From Leptospira stimsonii (GTDB lineage Bacteria; Spirochaetota; Leptospiria; Leptospirales; Leptospiraceae), in NCBI RefSeq assembly GCF_003545875.1, contig NZ_QHCS01000001.1, positions 806,001 through 870,000 on the forward strand: 64,000 bases of DNA. The letters are read 5' to 3'. A model generated the notes under the pieces. That model was not told where the DNA came from and made no database searches. It saw only the letters and a program-made list of their open reading frames with translations. Each line of letters begins with the position of its first letter. Position 1 is the stretch's first letter. The translations under genes and the position numbers were made by a program. Positions 9,611 through 17,885 of the stretch are shown here, in pieces.

Positions 9611-9628
9611 AATGAACTAATGTTCATT
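9611..9628. promoter_or_regulatory. Palindrome AATGAAC-N4-GTTCATT, candidate repressor operator
   Basis: Perfect 7-bp inverted repeat with a 4-bp spacer (TAAT), 33 bp upstream of the -35 box proposed for the lipase and in the spacer shared with the divergent amidohydrolase. The TGAAC-N4-GTTCA shape resembles operators of TetR-family regulators. No regulator is encoded next to it, so its ligand and protein are unknown. Confidence 0.45.
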
Positions 9629-9660
9629 ATATAAAAGTTATCTTTTTTATACGAATGCTC

Positions 9661-9688
9661 TTGACAGAGATTTGCCTGGGTTTAATCT
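9661..9688 (+). promoter_or_regulatory. Sigma-70-type promoter for the lipase gene
   Basis: Consensus -35 TTGACA (9661-9666), a 16-bp spacer and -10 TAATCT (9683-9688). This would start transcription near 9695, giving a 5' leader of about 90 nt before the lipase ATG at 9784. Confidence 0.5.
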
Positions 9689-9783
9689 CCTACTTCGGTG
9701 TATCAAACACTACAAGCGAAGAAGACCAAAAGCGAAATCCAAACAATAGAAAAATAATAGTGAAGAGAATTGAGGTAATTGAA

Positions 9784-10707
9784 ATGCGCAAATTAAGCTT
9801 ATTGATCCTAATGAGTTTCCTTTTAACGGGTTCTTTAATGGCATCCGGCGGCGGGTCTTCTTCTAAGCCGTTAACCGGTTCGTATCCGATCGTACTTTCC
9901 CACGGTTTATTCGGTTGGGGAACTGATTCGAGTGGAGTCATCAATATCGTAAATTATTGGGGTGGAATGGACACATACTTGAGAAATCAAGGCGCGAGTG
10001 TTTATGCTCCTACTAAAACGGCCGCTCAGTCCAATGAGACAAGAGGCGCGGAATTAAGAGACAAAATCAACGTCTATATGGCCGCTAACGGATTTACTAA
10101 AGTCCACGTTCTCGGTCACTCACAAGGTGGTTTGGATAGCCGGTACATGATTTCCAACTTGGGCATGTCCGGAAAAATTTCCACTCTGACCACATTGAAC
10201 TCTCCACACAGAGGAAGTCCAATTGCTGACATCGTAAGCGCAGTGATTCCAAGCTGGGCGAAACCTTTCGTTTCTGCGGTTCTTGGAGTTGTGCTTCAGT
10301 TGGTTTACGGCGGCGGACAACAAGACGCAATCAAGGCTTTGAACTCCCTGACTACCAGTGGAATGGCGACTTTCAACGGTTATACTCCTGATAAATCAGG
10401 TGTGAAATACTATTCTTACGGTTCTACCATCACCGTTCCGGATCTAATCCAACACCCACTGATGGGAATTCTTTATCCAGCTTGTTGGGCGGGTGGAGTT
10501 TTTAACGGACAAGGTGGAGCGAACGACGGACTCGTTCCTGCGACTTCCCAAAAATGGGGAACCTGGAAGGGCGGACCTTCTTACGGAATCCTCACTACTG
10601 GTATCGATCACCTCGAAGCTTCCAATACTCTGCTTTCCGGTCAAACCTGGTATGACGTAGAAGGTTATTACCTCGCAATGGCTTCCAATGCCAAAGCGAA
10701 TCAATAG
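9784..10707 (+). CDS. Secreted triacylglycerol lipase/esterase
   Basis: Alpha/beta-hydrolase of 307 aa, like bacterial family I lipases. ATG 9784 is chosen because GAGG lies 8 nt upstream and a good signal peptide starts there (RKLS, hydrophobic core, cleavage near LMA-SGG); the frame is open further upstream but is not protein-like. The oxyanion region is VLSHGLFGWG (~38-47), the nucleophile Ser113 sits in GHSQGG, the acid is probably Asp in NDGLVPATS (~250), and His is in GIDHLEAS (~278). It should act outside the inner membrane on long-chain acylglycerols, useful to an organism that lives on host fatty acids. No lipase chaperone gene is adjacent. It has its own promoter and a strong terminator, so it is monocistronic. 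Confidence 0.88.
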   Translation: MRKLSLLILMSFLLTGSLMASGGGSSSKPLTGSYPIVLSHGLFGWGTDSSGVINIVNYWGGMDTYLRNQGASVYAPTKTAAQSNETRGAELRDKINVYMAANGFTKVHVLGHSQGGLDSRYMISNLGMSGKISTLTTLNSPHRGSPIADIVSAVIPSWAKPFVSAVLGVVLQLVYGGGQQDAIKALNSLTTSGMATFNGYTPDKSGVKYYSYGSTITVPDLIQHPLMGILYPACWAGGVFNGQGGANDGLVPATSQKWGTWKGGPSYGILTTGIDHLEASNTLLSGQTWYDVEGYYLAMASNAKANQ

Positions 10708-10738
10708 TTTCTTAAAATTCCAGTAACAGTGCAAGATA

Positions 10739-10774
10739 GGATTCCGCGTTTCGACGCGGAGTCCTTTTTTTTTT
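10739..10774 (+). terminator. Rho-independent terminator after the lipase
   Basis: Stem GGATTCCGCG (10739-10748) pairs with CGCGGAGTCC (10755-10764) with one G-U pair and a 6-nt loop, followed by ten T residues (10765-10774). Confidence 0.9.
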
Positions 10775-10853
10775 ACTTTTTCTCCGAATTTTACCGACTA
10801 ACCATCAATAGTTGTAGAATAAAAATCCTCGTTTCGATTCAATACCATTCCCT

Positions 10854-11909
10854 ATGAAACCTTCGTTCGCAATTTTAGGTTCCGGAAGCATTGGTACCTA
10901 CCTCGGTTGTAAATTGCTGGCCGCAGGCAATTCAGTGACTCTTTACGGTCGAGAAAGAATTCAGAATGAATTGAAAACTTTTGGAGCAAAGATCACAGAT
11001 TTCTCAGGCAATGAAATTCTTCTTCCTCCCGGTGCGATTCCGTTTACGACTTCTCTACAAGGTGTTGCGGATGCCGATGTTTTCTTGGTTACGGTCAAGT
11101 CCAAGGACACAAAGGATATCGCACGAGAACTCGGCGGGATCCTTGAGAAGAGACAAAAGAAACATTCTCTTTCGAATGCGCTTCCCATCGTAATCAGCTT
11201 TCAAAACGGAGTGAGAAACGCAGAGGTTTTGAAGGAAGGTTTAAAAAATCTTCCAGTGGAAGTCTTGGCGGGAATGGTTCCCTTTAACGTCGTTTCCAAG
11301 GGAAACGGCCACTTTCATAAAGGAACGAGCGGTAATCTTGTGGTCGAAAATTCTCGTTCCGGTCGTGTCATTGTTTCCATTTTAAATCGAGCCGGCCTTT
11401 CGGCGAACACGCATAAAAATATCGTCGGCGTTCTCTGGGGAAAACTCATCTTTAACCTAAATAATTCTTTGAATGCGCTTTCAGGGCTCACCCTAAAAAC
11501 CGAAATTTCAAAACCGGGTTATCGCAAGATTCTCTCGAAGCTCATGAAGGAATCTCTTGAAATCCTGAGACTTGCTGAAATTCAACCGGTACGTTCAGGA
11601 AAAATGATTCCTGGTTTGGCGCCCTTCATATTAACTCTTCCCGATTTTCTTTTTTTTAGAATCGCTTCCGGAATGGTGAAGATTGATCCGGAGGCGCGTT
11701 CTTCTATGTGGGAGGATTTGGTGCAAAAACGACCGACTGAGATCGATTCTCTCAATGGAGAATTGATCAAATTGGCCGACGTGATGGGGCATCCTGCACC
11801 TCTCAATCGTGAGGTAGTCCGATTGATTAAGGATGCGGAGACGAATCCGAAGATTCTAAACTTGAGTGCGGAAGAACTCGCGCAAAAAATGAAAATTACA
11901 TTGGATTAG
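10854..11909 (+). CDS. panE: 2-dehydropantoate 2-reductase (ketopantoate reductase)
   Basis: A 351-aa ApbA/PanE-family enzyme, expected to reduce ketopantoate to pantoate with NADPH in pantothenate and CoA synthesis. The N-terminal Rossmann nucleotide loop ILGSGSIGTYLG (~7-18) is intact. The catalytic-lysine helix is recognisable in WGKLIFNLNNSLNALSG (~198-214), as are the C-terminal domain residues around RPTEIDSLNGEL that mark the family. It is somewhat longer than E. coli PanE (303 aa). Other ApbA-fold proteins reduce different 2-keto acids, so the substrate is likely rather than proven. The gene converges on the DUF2062 gene with overlapping stops. Confidence 0.85.
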   Translation: MKPSFAILGSGSIGTYLGCKLLAAGNSVTLYGRERIQNELKTFGAKITDFSGNEILLPPGAIPFTTSLQGVADADVFLVTVKSKDTKDIARELGGILEKRQKKHSLSNALPIVISFQNGVRNAEVLKEGLKNLPVEVLAGMVPFNVVSKGNGHFHKGTSGNLVVENSRSGRVIVSILNRAGLSANTHKNIVGVLWGKLIFNLNNSLNALSGLTLKTEISKPGYRKILSKLMKESLEILRLAEIQPVRSGKMIPGLAPFILTLPDFLFFRIASGMVKIDPEARSSMWEDLVQKRPTEIDSLNGELIKLADVMGHPAPLNREVVRLIKDAETNPKILNLSAEELAQKMKITLD

Positions 11910-12532
11910 CTTTTTAGAATATTCCAAATTGATTTATTTCTTTCGACTTCTTTGCGGATGTATTTTTCTTCCCATTCTTTAAGACTAAGTCCTTCTTTTG
12001 CGGCCTGTTTTTCGCGAAATCCGTTTAGTAACGATTTTGTGATCGGATATCCGGCGAATGCGGAAGGAATTCCTATTAAAAACCCTCCCAGGAACATCGG
12101 CGCACCCATGTCGTTTATCAAAAATGAACTCCAGTATTTTAAGCCATCGTATAATTCCATCGAACTGGAATGATTGATCACTTCTAAGATACGATCAAAA
12201 CTCATAAAAGCCATATTCCAACCGAGAATGCTGTAGGCGAACGCTCCTGTGACATAGAAGACGTAATAGAAAAATGGAAGCGTGACCGGATTCGTAATCC
12301 AAATCATAGCGATTGCGATCGGCATATAAAAACGGATGCCTACGATTCGAAGAAGTATCCAAGTGATTAGTCCAAGATACATTTGAATTCCGATCAGAGG
12401 AGTGAGAGACCAAAAAAGTCCGATCGAAGTTCCTAAGCAGACTTCCTTTACCGGAGCGTGAGATTGTTGAAAGGGAAGGATGATCTGTTGGTGTATGAGT
12501 CTATAAACTGCTTTTATCATGATCGAAATCAA
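11906..12532 (-). CDS. DUF2062 membrane protein
   Basis: A 208-aa integral membrane protein with the DUF2062 layout. A cationic N-terminus is followed by a first hydrophobic segment with GTSIGLFWSLTPLIGIQM (~33-50), a second and third around 55-105 containing ITNPVTLPFFYY, and a last pair near 130-170 with FLGGFLIGIPSAFAG. The role of DUF2062 is not known to me; relatives are small inner-membrane proteins, some fused to glycosyltransferases. The likely start is TTG at 12530-12532, overlapping the TGA of the upstream TPR lipoprotein gene (TTGA) with AAAGGTGA just before it; an ATG at 12520 is the alternative. Coupled expression with the lipoprotein is therefore likely. Confidence 0.8.
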   Translation of the reverse strand: MISIMIKAVYRLIHQQIILPFQQSHAPVKEVCLGTSIGLFWSLTPLIGIQMYLGLITWILLRIVGIRFYMPIAIAMIWITNPVTLPFFYYVFYVTGAFAYSILGWNMAFMSFDRILEVINHSSSMELYDGLKYWSSFLINDMGAPMFLGGFLIGIPSAFAGYPITKSLLNGFREKQAAKEGLSLKEWEEKYIRKEVERNKSIWNILKS

Positions 12533-13320
12533 AGTTCACCTTTGATTCTTTCCTTTGTATAAGTTTGTAAAGCGTTCAGATATTCTTTATGGAGGGGAAA
12601 AATCGAGATCGCCTTTTTGATTTCTTCTTCAGCTTTGACCGGATCTTTTCTTTTTTCAAAATAAAATTTAGATAACAAAAAGTGGGATTCCGATTTAAGG
12701 GCCTTGCCTCGGAAAGCTTTGGTAACTCCTTTTTCCAAGGAGGTGATCGCACCTTCCGAATTTCCTTCCATGATGAGACAAAGACTAAATCCGTAATACG
12801 CGTCTCCTTTATCGGAAAGGGATATTGAGTTTTGAAATTCGCTGAGACTTTGTTTCCTCAGATTTTGTCGAAGATAAAGACTTCCTAAATTCTCATGAAG
12901 AATCGCTTCGTGGTCGGGTCCCTTTTCCTTTGCTATCACGAGCGCTTCTTGAAAGGTTTTTTCAGCCTCTTTGTATTCTTTATTGGATTCGAAGACGAGT
13001 CCTAACCCGCGTTTGCAATCCAATGATTTAGGATCCAAGGAAAGACACTTGGTAAAATCTTTCTGCGCGCCGTCCTGATTTTTTTGGAGATAACGAATCC
13101 AACCTCGAACATAGAGAAGCTCCGCAGTGTCGCCTTTTTGTTTTAAGGTTTCTTCTGCCTTTTGGAGCGCTTCGACGAGATTGTCTTTTTCGGTGAGGTC
13201 TCGAATTTCTAAAATCGAAATCGAGTCCTTTTTATTGCAGTTCGAAAACAAGAAGAATAATAAAGTTGTAATAAACGAAAACTGTAGGAAAATACTAAAG
13301 TGTGAAATTATTTTTTTCAT
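12529..13320 (-). CDS. TPR-repeat lipoprotein
   Basis: A 263-aa protein with a lysine-rich hydrophobic N-terminus ending in a spirochaete-style lipobox (LFSNC, lipidated Cys28). The rest is a string of TPR helices: pairs of ~34 residues with the A-L-Y/G-Y-A-F pattern, for example AELLYVRGWIRYLQ, ESNKEYKEAEKTFQEAL and AILHENLGSLYLRQ. TPR lipoproteins usually act as scaffolds in the periplasm or on the outer membrane. It is first of a two-gene unit with the DUF2062 membrane protein, to which it is translationally coupled. No enzymatic domain is seen and the partner is unknown. Confidence 0.8.
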   Translation of the reverse strand: MKKIISHFSIFLQFSFITTLLFFLFSNCNKKDSISILEIRDLTEKDNLVEALQKAEETLKQKGDTAELLYVRGWIRYLQKNQDGAQKDFTKCLSLDPKSLDCKRGLGLVFESNKEYKEAEKTFQEALVIAKEKGPDHEAILHENLGSLYLRQNLRKQSLSEFQNSISLSDKGDAYYGFSLCLIMEGNSEGAITSLEKGVTKAFRGKALKSESHFLLSKFYFEKRKDPVKAEEEIKKAISIFPLHKEYLNALQTYTKERIKGEL

Positions 13321-13757
13321 ATGCGTATTAAAACCCTTTCCTCAGGAAGCGTATCCTTACCGATGAATCATTTGAATCTTACGGAAAATCCGTCGTAACA
13401 ACGACAAATTTATCCGTGAAAGTGACGCGCCCCACCCTGTTTTGGGTGGTGGGGTGGGGGGTGGAACCACCGGGTGACTTTTCTCTATCATGAAATGATT
13501 ATTTTGCAAATACAAAGTATCCCTTTGTCGGAACTCCCACAAAGATTCTTATTTGGATCGCATTGTTTTCAAATCAATTCCCGCCTGGAAAAAAGGGAAA
13601 ACAAGCACGGACCTTCTTTTTAAACTTTTCAAAAAATTTCGATCTTTCTTTCGCCTTCCCAGAAAGAATCCAATAACGTTCGATAAACGCAATCCGGAAA
13701 GAAGAGCAAAACATCTTTTTTCAAAGAATCTTCGATCATTCTGATTTTAAAACGAAA
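13321..13757. other. Intergenic region with G-rich tract and degenerate GGAACTCC palindrome
   Basis: No supported gene; short open frames here have neither RBS nor protein-like composition. It holds a striking G-rich stretch on the + strand (13444-13464) facing a C-rich arm (13429-13437), so it can form a hairpin or a two-tier quadruplex. The palindrome GGTGG-AA-CCACC follows at 13460-13471. A degenerate member of the GGAACTCC palindrome family lies at 13524-13543. Confidence 0.5.
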
Positions 13758-14645
13758 TCAGAGCTGACTTTCTAAAAAACTTGCGACCAATTCCGCGGAT
13801 TTTTTTCCCTCTTCAATACATTCTTTCGCCCGATGGAATTCCATAAGACCTATGTTTCTGAGTCTAGGTGCTATGATTAGATCCGGAGGATCTCCTGCCA
13901 TTCTGCTTCGTGTGATTCTAATCTGCATAACGTTGATGCTCTTCGACATCACTTCGATCATTCCCGGCTTTTCATCCTTTTCCTTTTGGAGATTCTCATC
14001 CAAATCCTTTCCCCAGAAACGGGACATGAAAGATTTTCGATTGTTTTCCTTTTCAATCCCTTCCTCCGGAGAATCCTTCCGATCCAGAAGATCTTGATTG
14101 AGATCGACTGCGATTACGAATTCCGCGCCCATCGCCTTACAAAGAGAAACGGGAACGGGATTTACAAGTCCTCCGTCGACTAACCAACGTTGCTCTCTTT
14201 TTACGGGGGAAAAAATTCCGGGGAGGGAAATGGAAGCGCGAACCGCTTGTGGAACAGAACCTTCTCGTAGCCAAATCTCCGCTCCGTTGTCTATGTCCGT
14301 AGCAATGGCTCCGAATTTTTTTTCTAAGTGCTCAAAGTTGAGATCTTTGAATTCTTTTTCAAAAAAATCGAAGAGTTTCTTTCCGCTAATCAAACCGCCT
14401 CCGAAAGAAATGTCCATAAATCCTAAAATATCTTTCCATTCCAAGGTTTGGACCCATTCTTCCAGTCGATCCAGCTTTCCCGCGGCGTAGAACGCTCCTA
14501 CGATAGATCCGATGGAAGTCCCGCAGATGATATCCGGTTTCCAACCGTAGGATTCCAAGACTCGTATAACGCCGATATGCGACCATCCCCGTGCCGAACC
14601 GCTTCCCAGGGCCAGGCCGACGATTCTTTTTTTATCCTTTTTCAA
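13758..14645 (-). CDS. Patatin-like phospholipase (RssA type)
   Basis: A 295-aa bacterial patatin of the RssA/YchK branch. The oxyanion hole GSGSARG (~14-20) is followed by the nucleophile elbow GTSIGS (Ser44) and, near residue 165, the catalytic Asp in VDGGLVNPVP: the Ser-Asp dyad is complete. No signal peptide, so cytosolic or membrane-associated. Members hydrolyse phospholipid or lysophospholipid acyl esters; the substrate here is unknown. A charged insertion (~200-235, rich in Lys/Asp/Glu) separates the core from the C-terminal region with MQIRITRSRMAGDPPDLII. Single gene, divergent from the second DISM-phosphatase. Confidence 0.85.
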   Translation of the reverse strand: MKKDKKRIVGLALGSGSARGWSHIGVIRVLESYGWKPDIICGTSIGSIVGAFYAAGKLDRLEEWVQTLEWKDILGFMDISFGGGLISGKKLFDFFEKEFKDLNFEHLEKKFGAIATDIDNGAEIWLREGSVPQAVRASISLPGIFSPVKREQRWLVDGGLVNPVPVSLCKAMGAEFVIAVDLNQDLLDRKDSPEEGIEKENNRKSFMSRFWGKDLDENLQKEKDEKPGMIEVMSKSINVMQIRITRSRMAGDPPDLIIAPRLRNIGLMEFHRAKECIEEGKKSAELVASFLESQL

Positions 14646-14802
14646 TGGGTTTCCCTCTTTTTTTATTTAAGATTCTTTGAAAAAACGAAAAAGATCCAGT
14701 CATATGGAAATTTTTTACCTTTAATATTCCGTCAGTTGTTATATGCAATTGACGACCATCAATTGAATTTCAACTTTAATTCGGAACGGATCTAAATTCG
14801 AG

Positions 14803-16902
14803 ATGCAATTTTCAAAAATATTTTTTTTCCTAATTGGTCCGTTCGCTTTGATCATCCTGGTAATGATTTCCTCTCCTTGGCAGGCCGGTGACGGACTTAA
14901 GGCCTATCAAGGTAAGATCGATTTGAGAGGAATCCAAGATCCGAATTTCGGAATGACCAAACTGAATGGGGAATGGGAATTCAATTGGCTTCAAGAACCG
15001 GACGATCACATCGAAAATCTCTCCAAAGGATACATCAGCGTTCCCGGTTCTTGGACGAATGAAAGTAAAAATCATCAAGCGTTTCCAAAATTCGGCTATG
15101 CCACCTATCGACTCAGAGTGCTTCTTCCCGAAGTCTGGAAACACAAGATACTTTCCGTTTCTCTGGGAAGTGTGTCGTCAGCCTATCGCGTTAAGATAAA
15201 CGGGGAGGTCATCGGTGAAGGTGGTACGCCGGGATTGACCGCGGAAACCACGGTTCCGAGAATCGAACCGAGGGATTTCTTATTTGCCGCTGACGACGGC
15301 GAAGCTCAGATCGAAATTTTTATCTCCAATTTTACCTCGACGATCCCCGGAATTCTTCTACCCGTGTCGATCGGCCCGGCCGATTCTGCGAGCGTTTCGA
15401 GAGCGATCACACTTTTCTTCGATATCTTCTCGTTTAGTAGTCTTCTGATCATGGGGATCTATCACATCTTCCAGTATCTTTATCTAAGAAGTAGCGTATC
15501 TCCGTTGTATTTCGGAATGTACAGTTTGGTGATTTGTCTCAGAACTTCCCTAATCAATTCAAAAATCATTATGCTCTTCTTTCCGGAAGTTCCCTGGTCT
15601 TGGATCAATAAGATCAATCACTTGACGTTATCCGTGAGTGTTCCGTTTTTCCTTTTGTTTTTCAGTTCCGTTTTCGCGCCTTACGTCAACCGAAAGTTCA
15701 TCAATGCGGGAGTGATCTTCTCGATCCTTTTTTCGATCGTGACTTTATTCGGGGATATGCAATTCAACAATCAGAATATTTCGATCTATCATTACTTTAT
15801 TCTAATCATCATATTCTATCTTTTTTATACGATTCTAAAGATCGATTTCGAGAAAGAAAGAAATTATACTTATATCCTTTACGGTTCTGGAATATTGTTT
15901 ATCGCCGTGTTAGTGGATCTTTTTTACGCCCGTGTTTTGAAAACCGGAAGTATTCAAACTTCGCACTACGCCTTGGTGTTCTTCGTTTTTCTTCAGTCGC
16001 TTTTGTTGGCGTCTGAGCGATCTCGCAAGTTTGCTGAAACAAGGGAATTGGCGCTCAACCTAAGAACTTCGAACTTAGAATTGTTCGAAATGAAGGAACA
16101 ACTCGTTCAAAAGATCGAAGATCGAACCAGAGTTCTCAACGACAACATCATCCAGATCAATCGAGAATTGGAAATCGCGCAAAACGTTCAAAGGAAGATT
16201 CTAACGCCTCTAGATCGAACGATTTCAGGAATTCGATTTTTTTACGAGTATATGCCTCTGGAAAAAGTGGGCGGCGACTTTTTAGACGTTTCCGAAATTC
16301 TTCCCGGAAGAATTCGAGTGATGATTGCGGACGCAGTAGGACACGGCGTCCAGGCCTCTTTGATGACGATGGCCTTAAAGACGGAATACGAAGAACTTAA
16401 GAATCTGGAGAATCCGGCCCAGATTCTCAAAGAATTGAACTTTCGCTTTTTGAAAAAATTCGATTCTTTGGAAAGTATTTTCCCATGTTTGATCGGGGAT
16501 ATCGACATTGAAAAAGAAGAATTCACTTACGCGTCTGCGGGTCATCCGGATCAAATTTTACAGATGCCGAACGAGTTTCCATCGTTGATTCATAAGACCG
16601 GTCCGATCCTGGGTTTGTTTGAATCGCTCGAAATCGCTTCGAAGACGATTCCGTTTCCGACCGGATCGCGTCTTTTGTTGTTCTCCGACGGACTTATCGA
16701 AAATCGTATGAAGGATTCCTTAAATACCAAACAATACAATATGGAATTGATTACGAAATGTCTTCACGAAGGAAGAGAGAATAGTCTGAATACTTTGATT
16801 CAAGAGATCATAAAAATAGAGGAATTGACGAGAGGAGACAATCCACGTTACGACGATATCACCGTCATAGCCGTGGAATCGTATCCAACGAAAAAAGGTT
16901 AA
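14803..16902 (+). CDS. 7TMR-DISM receptor with SpoIIE-type serine phosphatase
   Basis: A 699-aa inner-membrane sensor. A short N-terminal membrane anchor (6-25) is followed by an extracellular DISM-like beta domain (~30-200) and a run of membrane helices (~205-405). A coiled coil (~415-465) with the DNIIQINRELEIAQNVQRKI linker signature leads into a PP2C/SpoIIE phosphatase (~470-695). Metal and active-site motifs are complete: KVGGDFLDV, MIADAVGHGVQA, YASAGHPDQI, FSDGLIENR and a C-terminal RYDDITVIAVE. It probably converts an envelope or nutrient signal into dephosphorylation of an anti-sigma-factor antagonist; the partner is not encoded nearby. It converges on the MaoC gene with a 4-bp overlap. 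The C-terminal TPRs of the 1200-3809 protein are absent. Confidence 0.87.
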   Translation: MQFSKIFFFLIGPFALIILVMISSPWQAGDGLKAYQGKIDLRGIQDPNFGMTKLNGEWEFNWLQEPDDHIENLSKGYISVPGSWTNESKNHQAFPKFGYATYRLRVLLPEVWKHKILSVSLGSVSSAYRVKINGEVIGEGGTPGLTAETTVPRIEPRDFLFAADDGEAQIEIFISNFTSTIPGILLPVSIGPADSASVSRAITLFFDIFSFSSLLIMGIYHIFQYLYLRSSVSPLYFGMYSLVICLRTSLINSKIIMLFFPEVPWSWINKINHLTLSVSVPFFLLFFSSVFAPYVNRKFINAGVIFSILFSIVTLFGDMQFNNQNISIYHYFILIIIFYLFYTILKIDFEKERNYTYILYGSGILFIAVLVDLFYARVLKTGSIQTSHYALVFFVFLQSLLLASERSRKFAETRELALNLRTSNLELFEMKEQLVQKIEDRTRVLNDNIIQINRELEIAQNVQRKILTPLDRTISGIRFFYEYMPLEKVGGDFLDVSEILPGRIRVMIADAVGHGVQASLMTMALKTEYEELKNLENPAQILKELNFRFLKKFDSLESIFPCLIGDIDIEKEEFTYASAGHPDQILQMPNEFPSLIHKTGPILGLFESLEIASKTIPFPTGSRLLLFSDGLIENRMKDSLNTKQYNMELITKCLHEGRENSLNTLIQEIIKIEELTRGDNPRYDDITVIAVESYPTKKG

Positions 16903-17315
16903 GCGACAACCACGAGTTCACCGGAGCATTTTACTTCTCCGGAATCGTCGGCCGCTTCTAGCGAAACCGTAATCAGCTTTTCGCCGTTTTCTTCCTTCTT
17001 TCTTTTTACCTTTCCGGTACAAGTAAGCTTTTGACCGGGTTTGGTCATATTCTTAAATGTAACTCCGAATTCGCGGATTTGTTTCTGATCCGCCCAGGAA
17101 GTGCAGAGTTTTCCGAGTTGAGCCATCACATACATTCCGTGTGCGATTGTTCCGTCCAGGCCTGTCTTGCGCGCGAAGTCGGGATCATTGTGAATCGGAT
17201 TAAAATCTCCGGATGCTCCCGCATAACGTACGAGATTCGCGTGTGTGATCACGTCCGTTTTGAGAGGAGGAAGTTCGTATCCGACTTCAATTTTATCAAA
17301 ATCAATCTTACTCAT
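16899..17315 (-). CDS. MaoC-like (R)-specific hydratase/dehydratase subunit, catalytic
   Basis: A 138-aa hot-dog-fold protein with the hydratase-2 motif in DFNPIHNDPDFARKTG (catalytic Asp and His ~37-42) and the following GTIAHGMYVMAQ helix. MaoC proteins hydrate enoyl-CoA or dehydrate (R)-3-hydroxyacyl-CoA/ACP. One base separates it from the upstream MaoC_N-type gene (17317-17769). This arrangement mirrors the two-subunit HadA/HadB-type dehydratases, in which one subunit is catalytic (this one, HadB-like) and the other binds substrate. Role in fatty-acid metabolism by family inference. Confidence 0.85.
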   Translation of the reverse strand: MSKIDFDKIEVGYELPPLKTDVITHANLVRYAGASGDFNPIHNDPDFARKTGLDGTIAHGMYVMAQLGKLCTSWADQKQIREFGVTFKNMTKPGQKLTCTGKVKRKKEENGEKLITVSLEAADDSGEVKCSGELVVVA

Positions 17316-17316
17316 A

Positions 17317-17769
17317 TCAAGCCTCCGGTTTTCTGATGAAAATCGACATTTCCGCTTCTACAAGAGATTCGCCTTTCGCGTTTCGAATCGTAGTTTTGAA
17401 AGTCATCGTATCCATCTTTCCGACAGTAACGTTTATACATTCTCCTTGAGAAGAGATTCTTCCGGGAAGAATGGGTTTGAGATACGTATATTTTTCTTTG
17501 AGGTGAAGAACCCGAGACGTATCGACTCCCATGTTTTCCATATCTTGCCAAATCTTTGGATAACCCCAGAACTGAATCACGGTTGCAAAAGTTGGAGGAG
17601 CAGGGATGTCTTCGTATCCCGCTTTCTTAGCGGCTTCTAAATCGAAATGGATCGGGTTGGTTTCCCCGATCGCCTGACAGAACTCGCGGATCTTTCCTTT
17701 CTCTACGTCGAATTCGTAGCGATCCAGCTTGGTTCCGATCAGGTCTTTGGATATTCCTTTTACTGACAT
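17317..17769 (-). CDS. FAS1-like/MaoC N-terminal dehydratase subunit (HadA-like)
   Basis: A 150-aa hot-dog protein of the MaoC_dehydrat_N type. The start ISKDLIGTKLDRYEFDVEKG and the segment AIGETNPIHFDLEAAKKAG followed by IPAPPTFATVIQFWG match the non-catalytic subunit of HadAB-type (R)-3-hydroxyacyl dehydratases: the canonical catalytic Asp-x5-His is only partly kept. It would bind the acyl chain while the partner gene (16899-17315) supplies catalysis. The leader contains an 11-bp inverted repeat (17806-17845). ATG start at 17769. Confidence 0.82.
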   Translation of the reverse strand: MSVKGISKDLIGTKLDRYEFDVEKGKIREFCQAIGETNPIHFDLEAAKKAGYEDIPAPPTFATVIQFWGYPKIWQDMENMGVDTSRVLHLKEKYTYLKPILPGRISSQGECINVTVGKMDTMTFKTTIRNAKGESLVEAEMSIFIRKPEA

Positions 17770-17805
17770 ATAAAGTTCCTGAGAATTGTTTTTAAAAAGG
17801 GCTTT

Positions 17806-17845
17806 CGACCGGATTCAATGTTACCAGAAAAGAAGAATCCGGTCG
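17806..17845. promoter_or_regulatory. 11-bp inverted repeat upstream of the dehydratase operon
   Basis: Perfect arms CGACCGGATTC (17806-17816) and GAATCCGGTCG (17835-17845) with an 18-nt spacer, starting 37 bp upstream of the ATG at 17769. No T-run follows on the minus strand, so an operator or a leader hairpin is more likely than a terminator. Confidence 0.45.
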
Positions 17846-17859
17846 ATGATTTTTTTAGG

Positions 17860-17881
17860 AAAAAACAGAACAAACGTTCTG
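17860..17881 (-). terminator. Rho-independent terminator of the alpha/beta hydrolase gene
   Basis: Read on the minus strand: CAGAAC, GTTT loop, GTTCTG, then six T residues. It begins 5 bp after the stop of the hydrolase gene (17886), so that gene is transcribed separately from the MaoC pair. Confidence 0.75.
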
Positions 17882-17885
17882 TCTG

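Noticed and set aside
9655..9783. 43-residue N-terminal extension of the lipase
   Set aside because: It would overlap the promoter and bury the signal peptide; GAGG supports ATG 9784.
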